This document shows positions 1 through 7,817 of a DNA stretch of 18,923 bases, one piece after another (the first letter of the stretch is position 1; the number at the start of each line of letters is the position of its first letter). The stretch spans positions 1 through 18,923 of the forward strand of contig CAMLFP010000067.1 of the NCBI GenBank assembly GCA_946479335.1, read 5' to 3'. Origin of the DNA: an uncultured Archangium sp. (GTDB lineage Bacteria > Myxococcota > Myxococcia > Myxococcales > Myxococcaceae). The notes beneath the pieces were generated by a model. It saw only the letters and a list, made by a program, of their open reading frames with translations. It was not told where the DNA came from and made no database searches. The translations under genes and the position numbers were made by a program.

Positions 1-1
1 T

Positions 2-3000
2 GCCGACGCGACCGACGCGGCCGGCAACACCAGCGCGCGCAGCAGCGACGTCGGCTTCACCGTCGTCAGCGGCACGCCGGTGGGCACGCCGGTCATTCTC
101 ACGCCTGCCGAGAGCGCGGTGCTGGCCAGCACGAGCGCCACCGTCTCCGGCGTCGCGGAGCCCTTCAGCGTCGTCACCGTGTCGCTCGACGGCGCCACGC
201 TGTGCAGCGTGCTGACCGGCGCGACGGGCGAGTTCGTCTGCACCGCCTCGGGCTTGAGCGAAGGTGCGCACGCGGTGAACGCCACCGCGACGCTCAATGG
301 CAACACCAGCGCCGCGTCGACCACCGTGCACTTCAGCGTCGACACGCAGGCGCCCGATGCGCCGACCATCACCTCACCTGACGCCAACGCGCAGACGGGC
401 CGCACGCCCACGCTCTCGGGCGTCGCGCAGCCGGGCGTCACCGTCGAGGTGCGCGTCGATGGCCAGGTGGTGTGCAGCGCCGTCGCCGACAACGCGGGCG
501 CATGGAGTTGCACGCCGTCGCAGCCGCTGCCTCCCGGCGCGCATGCCGCGACCGCCGTCGCCCTCGACGCCGCGGGCAATCGCAGCGCCACGTCGACCGC
601 GGTGCCCTTCACCGTGTTGGGCACGCCGGTGACGCCGGTCATCACCGCGCCGACCGCGGCGAATCCGGTCACCGACACCACGCCCACCGTCTCCGGTACG
701 GGCGAGCCCGGCAGCACCATCACCGTCACCCTCGACGGCGCGACGTACTGCAGCGCGACGGCTGATCAGTCAGGCGCGTGGTCGTGCGAAGGGACGACGG
801 AGCTCACCACGGGCCAGCACACCGTGGTCGCGACCAGCACCACGGCGGGCGGCACCTCGACGTCGACGCCGGTGACGTTCTCGGTGAACGACGTGCCTCC
901 CGCGCCGCCGGCCGCGCCAGTCATCACCGCGCCCAGCGAAGGCGCGAGCTCGTTCGACACCACGCCCACGTTCTCTGGCACGGCGGAGGCGGGCACCACC
1001 GTCTCCGTGAAGGTCGACGGCGTCGAGGTGTGCACCGCAGTCGCCGACGCCACGGGCCACTGGAGCTGCACGCCGGGCTCTGCGCTGACCGATGGCGCCC
1101 ACACCGCCACCGCGACGGCGACGCTCAACGGCGTCACCTCCGACGCGTCGACGCCGGTGCACTTCACCACCAGCAGCGCGCGGCCCACGCTGACGTCTCC
1201 GGCTTCGGGCGGCACCACGGGTACTACGGCGACGCTGACGGGCACCGCGCCCGCGGGCAGCACGGTGACGGTGACGGCGAACGGCGAGCCGGTGTGCACC
1301 GCGACCGCCGACGCCACGGGCCACTGGAGCTGCGACGCGTCGCTGCCCGTGGGTGACACGACGCTGGTCGTGACGGTCAGCGACGCTAGCGGCAACACGC
1401 TGACCAGCGACCCGGTGACGGTGCACGTGGTGCTCGGTCGCGTGGGTGGCGGTGGCCTCGGCTGCTCCTCGACGCCGGCGGGCGGCTCGCTGTGGCTGGC
1501 GGTGCTGGCGCTGGTGGGCTTCCTCTTTCGCAAGAGCACGAAGACGGCGAAGCGCGTGGTCGCCGGCGGGCTGCTGGCGTCGACGCTGGCCAGCGCGCAG
1601 GTGACGGTGGCGCCCTTCGACCTCGAGAAGGTGCGCCTCAACCCTGGCGCGGCTGACGGCCTGCTGCAGGAGGGCGGCAAGCTGATGGACCCGATGACGC
1701 TGCGGGTGTCGCTGCTGGGGCACTACGAGAACACGCCGCTGGTGATTCGTGATGACGCCGGGAAGGTGACGCCCCTCGTGCAGGGCCGCGTCACCGCGCA
1801 TCTCGCCGCGGCCTTCGGCATCACCGACTGGCTCGAGGCGGGCCTGCAGCTCCCCGTGGTGTTGGCGCAGCCGACGGGCACCGACAGCACCGGCTACGCG
1901 CAGGTCGCGACGGGTGCGGCGATGGGCACTCCGTGGTTGCAGCTCCGCGCGGCGCCGCTGCGCGAGAGCGCGGGACAACCGCTCGACCTCTCCATCGGGC
2001 TGGCCGTCGGGTTTCCGCTTGGTTCAAAGGCGGCGCTGAGCCGCGACAACACGGTGACGGCGGTGCCCACCATCGGCATCGGTCACTCGCTGACCAAGTT
2101 CCTGCGCCTCGGCGGGAACATCAGCGTCAACCTCCGCCCGGCGACGAGCCTCGCCGACGGCAGCGTCACGAAGGTCGGCAGCTACGCGACCATCGGCGCG
2201 GTGCTCTCCACCACCGAGTGGAACAAGTTCCGCTTCGAGCTCTCGGGGCGCGCCGACATCCCCTTCACGGTCTCCGCGGCGGGCGGCGAGGTGTACCTGG
2301 GCGCGCGCTACGCGCCGATTCCGCAGCTGGAGTTGATGCTCATCGGTGGCCCGGGCTTCGGGCAGATGCCGGGTACGCCGTCGTTCCGCGTGTTGGCGGG
2401 GCTGGCGTACGTGCAGAACTTCAAGGCGCCGCCCGCGCCGGTGGCCCTCGCGCCGACGTGCGTGCAGGGCGAAGCGCACGACGTCAAGGCGTGCCCGGCG
2501 CTCGACCTCGATGGCGACGGCGTGAAGAACGCTGATGACCGGTGCGCCGACGTGCTGGGCCTCGTGGAGAACCGCGGCTGCCCCGACCAGGACTCCGACG
2601 GCGATGGCGTGCTCGACCTCGCCGACAAGTGCGTGAAGGTGCCCGGCGTGCGCGCGCTCGACGGCTGCCCGGAGCCCGACGCTGACCAGGATGGCGTGGC
2701 CGACGCGCGCGATGCGTGCCCGAACGTCGCGGGCCCCGCGGCGAGCGAGGGTTGCCCCGACACCGACGGCGACGGCTTCCACGACGGCGTCGACGCGTGC
2801 GTGAACGAGCTGGGCGTCGCGGCGCTCAAGGGGTGCCCCGACGCTGACTCCGACGGCGATGGCGTGGTCGACCGGCTCGACAACTGCCCGAAGGAGAAGG
2901 GCACCTCCGAGAACCAGGGTTGCCCGGCGAAGAAGAAGCAGCTGGTCATCATCACCGAGGAGAAGCTGCTGATCCTCGACAAGGTGTACTTCGCCAGCGG

Positions 3001-3307
3001 CAAGGCCGCGGTGCTCGCGCGCAGCCAGCCGCTGATGGCGCAGCTCGCGCAGGTGCTCAACGACCACCCGAACGTGAAGCACATCGTCATCGAGGGCCAC
3101 ACCGACAACGTCGGCAAGCCCGAGAAGAACCTCGCGTTGAGCCAGCAGCGCGCGGAGGCGGTGATGGCCGGCCTCGTGAAGCTGGGCGTCGACGCCGCGC
3201 GGCTCCAGGCGAAGGGCTACGGCGACACGAAGCCCCTCGCCGAGAACACCACCGCGAAGGGCAAGGAACAGAACCGCCGCGTCGAGTTCACCATCGTGAA
3301 CGAGTGA
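2..3307 (+). CDS. Giant surface protein, 3' part: Ig-like repeats, MYXO-CTERM-like signal, then OmpA-family module (5'-truncated)
   Basis: The frame is open from base 2, so the true start lies upstream. Residues here are counted from the in-frame GTG at 80. Residues 1-450 hold about five bacterial Ig-like domains of roughly 90 residues, each with a CX11C cysteine pair before a WSC or similar motif. Residues 454-486 look like a MYXO-CTERM sorting signal: Gly-rich GGGGLGC with Cys462, a hydrophobic helix, then FRKS. Immediately after comes a signal-peptide-like stretch (487-506, ASA before Gln507). A beta-barrel-like region (about 520-785) follows, then five thrombospondin type 3 calcium-binding repeats (DxDxDG, 808-950) and an OmpA peptidoglycan-binding domain (about 960-1075; HTDNVG, LSQQRAEAV, NRRVEF). 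It probably sits in the outer membrane or on the cell surface. Large Ig-repeat proteins linked to gliding (AgmC-like) exist in myxobacteria, but I cannot confirm that identity. A fusion of two genes or a sequence error are both possible. Confidence 0.85.
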   Translation, partial: ADATDAAGNTSARSSDVGFTVVSGTPVGTPVILTPAESAVLASTSATVSGVAEPFSVVTVSLDGATLCSVLTGATGEFVCTASGLSEGAHAVNATATLNGNTSAASTTVHFSVDTQAPDAPTITSPDANAQTGRTPTLSGVAQPGVTVEVRVDGQVVCSAVADNAGAWSCTPSQPLPPGAHAATAVALDAAGNRSATSTAVPFTVLGTPVTPVITAPTAANPVTDTTPTVSGTGEPGSTITVTLDGATYCSATADQSGAWSCEGTTELTTGQHTVVATSTTAGGTSTSTPVTFSVNDVPPAPPAAPVITAPSEGASSFDTTPTFSGTAEAGTTVSVKVDGVEVCTAVADATGHWSCTPGSALTDGAHTATATATLNGVTSDASTPVHFTTSSARPTLTSPASGGTTGTTATLTGTAPAGSTVTVTANGEPVCTATADATGHWSCDASLPVGDTTLVVTVSDASGNTLTSDPVTVHVVLGRVGGGGLGCSSTPAGGSLWLAVLALVGFLFRKSTKTAKRVVAGGLLASTLASAQVTVAPFDLEKVRLNPGAADGLLQEGGKLMDPMTLRVSLLGHYENTPLVIRDDAGKVTPLVQGRVTAHLAAAFGITDWLEAGLQLPVVLAQPTGTDSTGYAQVATGAAMGTPWLQLRAAPLRESAGQPLDLSIGLAVGFPLGSKAALSRDNTVTAVPTIGIGHSLTKFLRLGGNISVNLRPATSLADGSVTKVGSYATIGAVLSTTEWNKFRFELSGRADIPFTVSAAGGEVYLGARYAPIPQLELMLIGGPGFGQMPGTPSFRVLAGLAYVQNFKAPPAPVALAPTCVQGEAHDVKACPALDLDGDGVKNADDRCADVLGLVENRGCPDQDSDGDGVLDLADKCVKVPGVRALDGCPEPDADQDGVADARDACPNVAGPAASEGCPDTDGDGFHDGVDACVNELGVAALKGCPDADSDGDGVVDRLDNCPKEKGTSENQGCPAKKKQLVIITEEKLLILDKVYFASGKAAVLARSQPLMAQLAQVLNDHPNVKHIVIEGHTDNVGKPEKNLALSQQRAEAVMAGLVKLGVDAARLQAKGYGDTKPLAENTTAKGKEQNRRVEFTIVNE
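1042..1069 (+). repeat. 28-bp direct repeat, copy 1, in the Ig-like array
   Basis: Bases 1042-1069 are identical to 1306-1333 and encode the ADATGHWSC segment of Ig-like domains 4 and 5. Perfect identity at the DNA level, not only the protein level, suggests fairly recent duplication or gene conversion between neighbouring domains. Confidence 0.9.
1306..1333 (+). repeat. 28-bp direct repeat, copy 2, in the Ig-like array
   Basis: This is the second copy of the 28-bp segment at 1042-1069. It covers the second cysteine of the CX11C pair in the fifth Ig-like domain. It could allow slippage or recombination that changes domain number. Confidence 0.9.
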
Positions 3308-3310
3308 CTT

Positions 3311-3343
3311 CCTCTCCCGTGGGGAGAGGTCTCGCGAAGCGAG
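3311..3343 (+). terminator. Tandem hairpins, REP-like, after the OmpA fusion gene
   Basis: Directly after the stop codon is a perfect 8-bp stem, CCTCTCCC / GGGAGAGG with loop GTG (3311-3329). A second 5-bp stem, CTCGC / GCGAG with loop GAA, follows at 3331-3343, and then AGGGTGAGGGG. There is no T-run, so this is not a textbook intrinsic terminator. The layout resembles REP-type palindromic elements that often sit between convergent genes. It lies between the plus-strand OmpA gene and the minus-strand jag gene and may end transcription from the left. Confidence 0.55.
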
Positions 3344-3382
3344 GGTGAGGGGCGGGTGCTCGACTGGAATGAAGTTGCGCCA

Positions 3383-3405
3383 CGGGAGGACGCGTTCGCC
3401 TCCCG
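3383..3405 (-). terminator. Hairpin downstream of jag (candidate operon terminator)
   Basis: A perfect 7-bp stem, CGGGAGG / CCTCCCG with a 9-base loop, lies 8 bases past the jag stop codon on the minus strand. It is placed to end the rpmH-to-jag transcript, but no U-tract follows it. Rho-dependent ending or simple transcript stabilisation are alternatives. Confidence 0.45.
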
Positions 3406-3412
3406 CACGGCG

Positions 3413-4114
3413 TCACTCGTCTTCTTCTTCGTCGTCGTAGTCGGGCATCACCTGCTTGCGCGAGATGACGGTCAGCTTCTCAGGCGTGATGGTGAGCCGG
3501 CGCCAGTGGCCTTCACCCTCGGCCTTTGCCGACTGGCCCTTCACCCCGTCAGCGGCCTGCAACATCAGCGCGCGCTGCTCGTTGGTGAGCCCCATCACCG
3601 CGTACACGCGGCCCAGCTTCGCGGACTTCTCGGCGAGCTCCTTCGCGGCGGCGGTCAGCGCGGCGTCGGGCGCAGGCTTCAGCGCGCGCTCATCGACGTG
3701 CTTCCCGTGATTCCGGGGCCCCGGAGCCGCAGGCGCGGCCGGTGCGGGCTTCTTCTCCTTCTCGGCGCGCGGCTGCTCCGGCTTCGCCTCGCGCGCGGGC
3801 TTCGCGGCGGCGGGCGCGGCTTCACCGGGTTGCGGGCGGGGCGCGGGGAACTCGTTCAACCCGAGGTTCACCCAGCGGCGCGGCGTGTTCGGCCGGTTGA
3901 CGACCTTGTTGAGCCAGAACTGCACCGAGTCCAACACCGGGCTGCGCTTGCCCGCGGTGATGCCCGGCAGCTCCCCGTCGAAGTGCACCGCGACGCCCAG
4001 CGCGCCGTCGGCGAGGTCCTTGAACTCCAGCTTCGCGGGGTACTCCATGAGCGCGAAGACCTCCTTGAGGAGCGTCTCGCTCTCGGCCCGCTTGTCGGCG
4101 GTGGCGTGCGTCAT
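3413..4114 (-). CDS. jag: Jag/KhpB-like RNA-binding protein (SpoIIIJ-associated), divergent motifs
   Basis: This 233-aa protein starts at an ATG that overlaps the yidC stop (ATGA), the usual place and coupling for jag. Residues 15-88 match the KH part of Jag (ITAGKRSPVLDSVQFWLNKV, then NRPNTPRRW), followed by an Ala/Pro/Lys-rich linker (about 90-150). The C-terminal segment (about 150-222) matches the R3H region by spacing (AKELAEKSAKLGR, LTNEQRALML, RRLTITP). Two signature positions are changed: the KH GxxG loop reads GKRS instead of GKRG, and the R-x3-H pair reads RALML, so the His is missing. The tail is acidic (DYDDEEEDE). In other bacteria Jag/KhpB binds RNA and influences cell elongation. 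Family assignment rests on synteny plus the KH match, and its RNA-binding capacity here is uncertain. Confidence 0.8.
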   Translation of the reverse strand: MTHATADKRAESETLLKEVFALMEYPAKLEFKDLADGALGVAVHFDGELPGITAGKRSPVLDSVQFWLNKVVNRPNTPRRWVNLGLNEFPAPRPQPGEAAPAAAKPAREAKPEQPRAEKEKKPAPAAPAAPGPRNHGKHVDERALKPAPDAALTAAAKELAEKSAKLGRVYAVMGLTNEQRALMLQAADGVKGQSAKAEGEGHWRRLTITPEKLTVISRKQVMPDYDDEEEDE

Positions 4115-5880
4115 GCGGCGGCCTTCTCGGTTTGCCTCGCGAGGTACCGGCGCAGCGCGTACTGCTGCGCGATGGAGAGGATGTTGTTGGTGAAGATGTA
4201 GAGCGCGAGGCCCGACGGGTAGTTCATCATGATGGCGGTGAAGAACACCGGCATCACCCAGGTCATGAGGAACGCCTGCTGCTTGTCCATCATCTGGGGC
4301 TGCAGCCGCTGCGTCACGATCATCGTGATGCCCAGCATCATCGGGAGGATGTAGGTGACGTCCTTGGTGGTGAGGTTGCTCCACACGCCCCAGAAGGGCT
4401 CACCGTAGAGCTCGTACGACGTGCGCAGCGTGGTGAAGAGCGCGCCCCAGATGGGCAACTGGAGCAGCAGCGGCAGGCACCCACCGAGCGGGTTCACCTT
4501 CGCCTCCTGGTACAGCTTCATCATCTCCAGGTTCTGCTTCTCGCGGTCGTCGGGGAACTTCTTGCGGAGCTCCTCCATCTTCGGCTGGAGCTTCTTCATC
4601 GACTCCGCCGAGACCATCGCCTTGTGCGTCAGCGGCAGCAGCACCAGCTTCACGCCCACCGTCAGCAAGATGATGGCGAGGCCCCAGTTGCCGACCAGCG
4701 AGTGGAAGAAGCGCAGCAGCACGATGAGCACGCGGCAGATGACGGTCCACCAGCCGAAGTCGACGGTCTTCTGCAGCTGCGGGTCGAAGCCGCCGGCCGC
4801 GTCGAGCGTCTGCAGCATCGCGAGGTCCTTCGGGCCCAGGAACGCGCCGAAGTTCTTGGTCACGCTCTCACCGGGCGCCAGCGTCAGCGGCATGAACAGC
4901 GCGGCCTCGCGCGACGCGGGCTTCGCCGTCACCACGCAGCGACCCTCAAGCGCCGCGTCCTTCGGCCAGAGCGCGGTGATGAAGTACTGCTGGTCGATGC
5001 CCACGAACGAGACGGGGCCCTTCTTCTCTTCGTCCCACTTCGGCTCCGACGACGAGAACCAGCCCTTCGAGGGCGGCGTCTTGCGCAGCACGCTGTCTTC
5101 GGCGCGGCACAGCACCGAGGCCTGGTTGCCGATGCCGCCGAACATCGAGGGCGCCTCTTCGAACTGCGTGTCGATTTCACGCGTGGTGTGGAGGCCGAGC
5201 TCGCCCGACTGCGGCGCCGAGGAGACGTTCTTCACCGTCACCGCGACGTCCATCACGTAGGCGTTGGGGTCTTTCCCGTCGGGCTGCGCGGCCGACCAGC
5301 TGTACGTGCGCGTCACCTCCCACGAGCCCTCGCGCGCCTGGAAGACGAGCTTGTTGTCGGTCTGCTCCGTCACCGCGTAGCGCTGCACGCGCGAGAGGGG
5401 GCTGGCGCCGTCGATGGAGAGGCTCAGGTTCGGCAGGCGCGCCACGTTCGCGAGGTTCACGTGCGGCGGCGCGTCGAAGTGCTTGCCGAACAGCCGCTGC
5501 CAACCCTCGACGATGGACAGGTGCTGCTCCACGCGCTCGCGCTCGCCCTGCAGCTCCGCGAAGGTGAGGCCCGCGCCCTCGGAGGTGAAGGTCAGCTTCG
5601 TGCTGGGCCGCGACATCGAGATTTCGCGGAAGGGCACCTCCGGCTTCGGTTCGGGCAGCACGCCGCCGTCGGCGTCGACGCCGGGCTCGGGAGGCGGCGC
5701 GGCGACGGTGGTGCCGGCCTGCGCGAGCCGCGTGCCGGCGTCGTCGGCGACGCCCGCGTCGAGGGCGGCCAGCGCGGCGGCTTCGGCTTCGGCCTGCGGC
5801 TTGGTGACGAACTGCGTCCACACGAGCGTGAGCCCGAAGGACAGCGCGATGGCGATGAGGAGGCGCTTTTGTTGATCCAT
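4111..5880 (-). CDS. yidC: Membrane protein insertase YidC
   Basis: This 589-aa insertase integrates proteins into the inner membrane, alone or with SecYEG. It begins MDQQKRLLIAIALSFGL, a typical YidC N-terminus with the first membrane helix. A large periplasmic P1 domain follows after an Ala/Asp-rich linker. The conserved core is in the last 220 residues: NWGLAIILLTVGVKLVLLPL, LQPKMEELRKKF, KVNPLGGCLPLLLQLPIW, and the final helices with FPSGL-like NYPSGLALYIF. The hydrophilic-groove arginine of E. coli YidC (in FIVRGIMYPLT) is a lysine here (GVKLVLLPLT), which keeps the positive charge. I chose this start because yidD ends one base upstream (TGA-A-ATG) and because the upstream extension is just yidD-overlapping sequence. 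The stop overlaps the jag start. Confidence 0.97.
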   Translation of the reverse strand: MDQQKRLLIAIALSFGLTLVWTQFVTKPQAEAEAAALAALDAGVADDAGTRLAQAGTTVAAPPPEPGVDADGGVLPEPKPEVPFREISMSRPSTKLTFTSEGAGLTFAELQGERERVEQHLSIVEGWQRLFGKHFDAPPHVNLANVARLPNLSLSIDGASPLSRVQRYAVTEQTDNKLVFQAREGSWEVTRTYSWSAAQPDGKDPNAYVMDVAVTVKNVSSAPQSGELGLHTTREIDTQFEEAPSMFGGIGNQASVLCRAEDSVLRKTPPSKGWFSSSEPKWDEEKKGPVSFVGIDQQYFITALWPKDAALEGRCVVTAKPASREAALFMPLTLAPGESVTKNFGAFLGPKDLAMLQTLDAAGGFDPQLQKTVDFGWWTVICRVLIVLLRFFHSLVGNWGLAIILLTVGVKLVLLPLTHKAMVSAESMKKLQPKMEELRKKFPDDREKQNLEMMKLYQEAKVNPLGGCLPLLLQLPIWGALFTTLRTSYELYGEPFWGVWSNLTTKDVTYILPMMLGITMIVTQRLQPQMMDKQQAFLMTWVMPVFFTAIMMNYPSGLALYIFTNNILSIAQQYALRRYLARQTEKAAA

Positions 5881-5881
5881 T

Positions 5882-6211
5882 TCAGTCTCTGCGGTTCGCG
5901 GGGAGCGAAGGGTGGGGAGCCGCAGCCAGGCGCGCGGCAATATCAGGATGTGACGTCTTCAGAAGCTCAATCGCCTCGACGCCTTCGCGCGGCGGCACGG
6001 GGTCGAAGCCCCCGGGGTTGAACGGGTGGCAGCGCGAGATGCGGCGCACCGCGAGGTAGCTGCCCTTCACCGGCCCGTGCACCGAGATGGCGCCCATCGC
6101 GTACACGCTGCACGACGGGTGGAAGCGGCACATCGGCGGCAGCAGCGGGCTCAAGAACGCCTTGTAGAAGCGGATGGGCAGCACCAGCAGCCAGGCGAAG
6201 AGCGCGCTCAT
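5882..6211 (-). CDS. yidD: Membrane protein insertion efficiency factor YidD
   Basis: This 109-aa protein has the family core [20 protein letters not shown], then [13 protein letters not shown], and [18 protein letters not shown], with the conserved cysteines. YidD is a small membrane-associated factor that helps YidC-dependent insertion. The ATG start overlaps the rnpA stop by four bases (ATGA), and the stop is one base from the yidC start, so translation is likely coupled through rnpA-yidD-yidC-jag. A longer in-frame reading upstream overlaps rnpA and has no family similarity, so I left it out. Confidence 0.95.
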   Translation of the reverse strand: MSALFAWLLVLPIRFYKAFLSPLLPPMCRFHPSCSVYAMGAISVHGPVKGSYLAVRRISRCHPFNPGGFDPVPPREGVEAIELLKTSHPDIAARLAAAPHPSLPANRRD

Positions 6212-6591
6212 GGCCGGGGGGCGGCTCGCTTCTGCAGCTCTTGCGTGGCGCGCTCGAACGCGCGGGTCAGCCGGGGCATCTCCGCGTCGGCGGCGCTCGG
6301 CCGCGCGATGAAGACGACGTCGAGGCCGGGCGGCAACGTGCTGCGCTTGTGGCGGAACAATTCGCGCAGGCGCCGGCGCACCCGGTTTCGCACCACGGAG
6401 TTGCCGACCTTGCTCGAGACGGTGACGCCGAGCCGCGTGAGGCCATCGGCTCTCCCATTCGGGAGCGCCAGGCACAGCAGGCAGTCAGCGGTGACCTTCG
6501 CGCCCCGGTCCTGCACACGCAGGAACTCGGCGCGGCGGCGCAGGCGCACCTCCTTGGAGAAGGTGAAGCGCGCCTGCTCGCCGGTACTCAT
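6208..6591 (-). CDS. rnpA: Ribonuclease P protein component
   Basis: This 127-aa basic protein is the protein subunit of RNase P, which trims the 5' leader of pre-tRNAs together with RNase P RNA. The RNR signature is present ([17 protein letters not shown]), preceded by the [16 protein letters not shown]-terminal motif and [10 protein letters not shown]. It starts with ATG 16 bases after rpmH, as usual for the rpmH-rnpA pair, and its stop overlaps the yidD start. The C-terminal Lys/Arg/Pro tail is normal for the family. Confidence 0.96.
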   Translation of the reverse strand: MSTGEQARFTFSKEVRLRRRAEFLRVQDRGAKVTADCLLCLALPNGRADGLTRLGVTVSSKVGNSVVRNRVRRRLRELFRHKRSTLPPGLDVVFIARPSAADAEMPRLTRAFERATQELQKRAAPRP

Positions 6592-6607
6592 TCAGTTCGC
6601 TCGCTGC

Positions 6608-6766
6608 TTACTTGTCGTACGCCCTGGTCACGAGGCGCTTGCGGCCCTTGGCGCGACGCGCCTGGAGGATCGCCTTGCCGGCCTTGGTGCTGTTGCGCTT
6701 ACGGAAACCGTGCGCGCGGTTACGCTTCACCTTGCTCGGCTGGTACGTCGGAACTCGCTTGGCCAC
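6608..6766 (-). CDS. rpmH: 50S ribosomal protein L34
   Basis: This 52-aa protein carries the L34 signature [18 protein letters not shown] and [18 protein letters not shown]. It has a slightly longer N-terminus (AKRVP before TYQPS) and a C-terminal extension (VTRAYDK) compared with the 44-47 residues common in bacteria. I chose GTG at 6766 as the start because an AAGGAG ribosome binding site (6774-6779) lies 7 bases upstream and no in-frame ATG is available. It is the first gene of the rpmH-rnpA-yidD-yidC-jag operon and is preceded by its own promoter. Confidence 0.96.
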   Translation of the reverse strand: MAKRVPTYQPSKVKRNRAHGFRKRNSTKAGKAILQARRAKGRKRLVTRAYDK

Positions 6767-6773
6767 GATGTGG

Positions 6774-6779
6774 CTCCTT
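6774..6779 (-). promoter_or_regulatory. Ribosome binding site of rpmH
   Basis: AAGGAG on the minus strand, 7 bases before the GTG start codon. It fixes the start of rpmH. It is one of only two strong Shine-Dalgarno sequences I see in the window. Confidence 0.85.
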
Positions 6780-6829
6780 CCTTGAACTTGTAACGTGAAT
6801 CCCCGGGAGACCCGGCAGAGGGGAGCGCC

Positions 6830-6857
6830 CTTATTCCCAGCGGTCCTCCCCCGTCAA
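6830..6857 (-). promoter_or_regulatory. Candidate sigma-70 promoter of the rpmH operon
   Basis: On the minus strand, TTGACG (6852-6857) and AATAAG (6830-6835) are separated by 16 bases. They match the housekeeping -35 and -10 consensus at 5/6 and 4/6. This would give a leader of about 55 bases ahead of rpmH. A 7-bp inverted repeat sits just upstream. Confidence 0.55.
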
Positions 6858-6872
6858 CTGGATCAGCACACA

Positions 6873-6888
6873 TCCCACCGGGGTGGGA
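6873..6888. repeat. Inverted repeat between tpm and the rpmH promoter
   Basis: TCCCACC-GG-GGTGGGA forms a perfect 7-bp stem. It lies downstream of the tpm stop and about 15 bases upstream of the rpmH -35. It could be a terminator hairpin for tpm without a U-run, or an operator for rpmH. Bases 6767-6966 otherwise hold only the rpmH leader and promoter. Confidence 0.5.
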
Positions 6889-6966
6889 ATCCAGACGATG
6901 CGCGGATCCACGGTGGAAAAGGTCTCGATCAGCCTCCCGCACCCGCGCGAAGAGCGTCCTCACGCG

Positions 6967-7557
6967 TCAGATGGCGTAGAGCGTCTCGGTGCCGAAGCGG
7001 GGCTCCGCGCGTGTTTCCAGCGCGTGGGAGTCGGGCCAGTGCCGCTGCACCTCGTCGGGCGGAACAGAGAACGGCGGGCCGGAGCGGACGCCGGGCGCGT
7101 ACTCGATGGTGATGAGCAGCCCGCGCTGGGCGAAGGTCTTGAGGTGCGCGATGTACCGGTTGCGCAGCTCCGGCGGGAGCGCGATGAGCGCCGCGCGGTC
7201 GTAGAACGCGTCGATGGGCCCGGTGAGCGCCGGTGTCACCGCGAAGAAGTCGCCCGCGATGAGGTGCACGCCGTTGCCGCGCAGCGAGGTGAGCGCGCCA
7301 TGCGGCTCGACGGTGGGCGTGAGCTGGTGCTCCGCGAAGAAGGCGCGCACCGCGTCTTCGACCAGCTCGATGCCGATGACCTCGAAGCCGCGTGACGCGA
7401 GGAACGCGAGGTCTTCGCTCTTGCCACACAGCGGCACCAGCACCCGCTTCGCGGGGCGCAGCTTCTCGACGTTCTCGGAGAGGAAGCTGTTCGGCGTGCC
7501 CTCGTGGAAACCGATCTGGTTCTCAGCCCAACGCGCGCGCCAGAAGTCAGGTTGCAT
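6967..7557 (-). CDS. tpm: Thiopurine S-methyltransferase family protein
   Basis: This 196-aa protein opens with the family hallmark MQPDFWRARWAENQIGFHEG. It contains the SAM-binding motif RVLVPLCGKSEDLAFLASRG with VIGIEL after it, and FYDRAALIALPPELR. Members transfer a methyl group from S-adenosylmethionine to thiol, selenium or tellurium compounds, and bacterial forms have been linked to metalloid detoxification. It is shorter than the usual ~217 residues: the region before the final TLYAI is condensed. The start is set by the conserved N-terminus, and longer upstream reading has no family similarity. There is no clear Shine-Dalgarno; a TACATC element ends 6 bases before the ATG. It stands alone between the rpmH operon and an unidentified gene. 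Confidence 0.9.
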   Translation of the reverse strand: MQPDFWRARWAENQIGFHEGTPNSFLSENVEKLRPAKRVLVPLCGKSEDLAFLASRGFEVIGIELVEDAVRAFFAEHQLTPTVEPHGALTSLRGNGVHLIAGDFFAVTPALTGPIDAFYDRAALIALPPELRNRYIAHLKTFAQRGLLITIEYAPGVRSGPPFSVPPDEVQRHWPDSHALETRAEPRFGTETLYAI

Positions 7558-7563
7558 GGCGAC

Positions 7564-7592
7564 GATGTAGCGCTGCGAGCCGCACGCGTCGA
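7564..7592 (-). promoter_or_regulatory. Weak candidate promoter of tpm (leaderless type)
   Basis: On the minus strand, TCGACG (7587-7592) and TACATC (7564-7569) are separated by 17 bases, and the -10-like element ends 6 bases before the ATG. The consensus match is modest. The position would put the transcript start at or next to the start codon. The rest of 7558-7817 shows no gene or clear structure. Confidence 0.25.
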
Positions 7593-7817
7593 AGCCGTTC
7601 TGCTCGAAAGGGGGCGCTGGGGCAGGGGGCCGCTGCGGCGAACGGCGAGCAGGCCCTCGAACTCGGGCACAGGTCGGCAAGCGCGTGCTCCGTTGGGACA
7701 AAAGGAGCGCTCAGCGCAACTTTGCCCCCAGGCGAGTTCGTCAGCCTCGCGTGTTCGCTGCGAGGTCAAGGGCTCGCGTGTGACGAGCACGAACGAGATG
7801 CGGAACCCGCGCCTCCC

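Noticed and set aside
4115..4384. 90-residue N-terminal extension of jag
   Set aside because: It lies wholly inside yidC in another frame and is His/Pro/Asp-rich noise; the ATGA overlap marks the true start.
4132..6021. 629-aa open frame on the plus strand opposite yidC and yidD
   Set aside because: Its composition is almost only Arg, His, Leu, Glu, Gly and Val, typical of antisense frames in GC-rich DNA, and the opposite strand holds clear yidC and yidD genes.
6767..6966. Possible replication origin near rpmH
   Set aside because: Only one near-match to a DnaA box (GGTGGAAAA at 6912-6920) is visible, there is no AT-rich unwinding region, and dnaA is not in the window.
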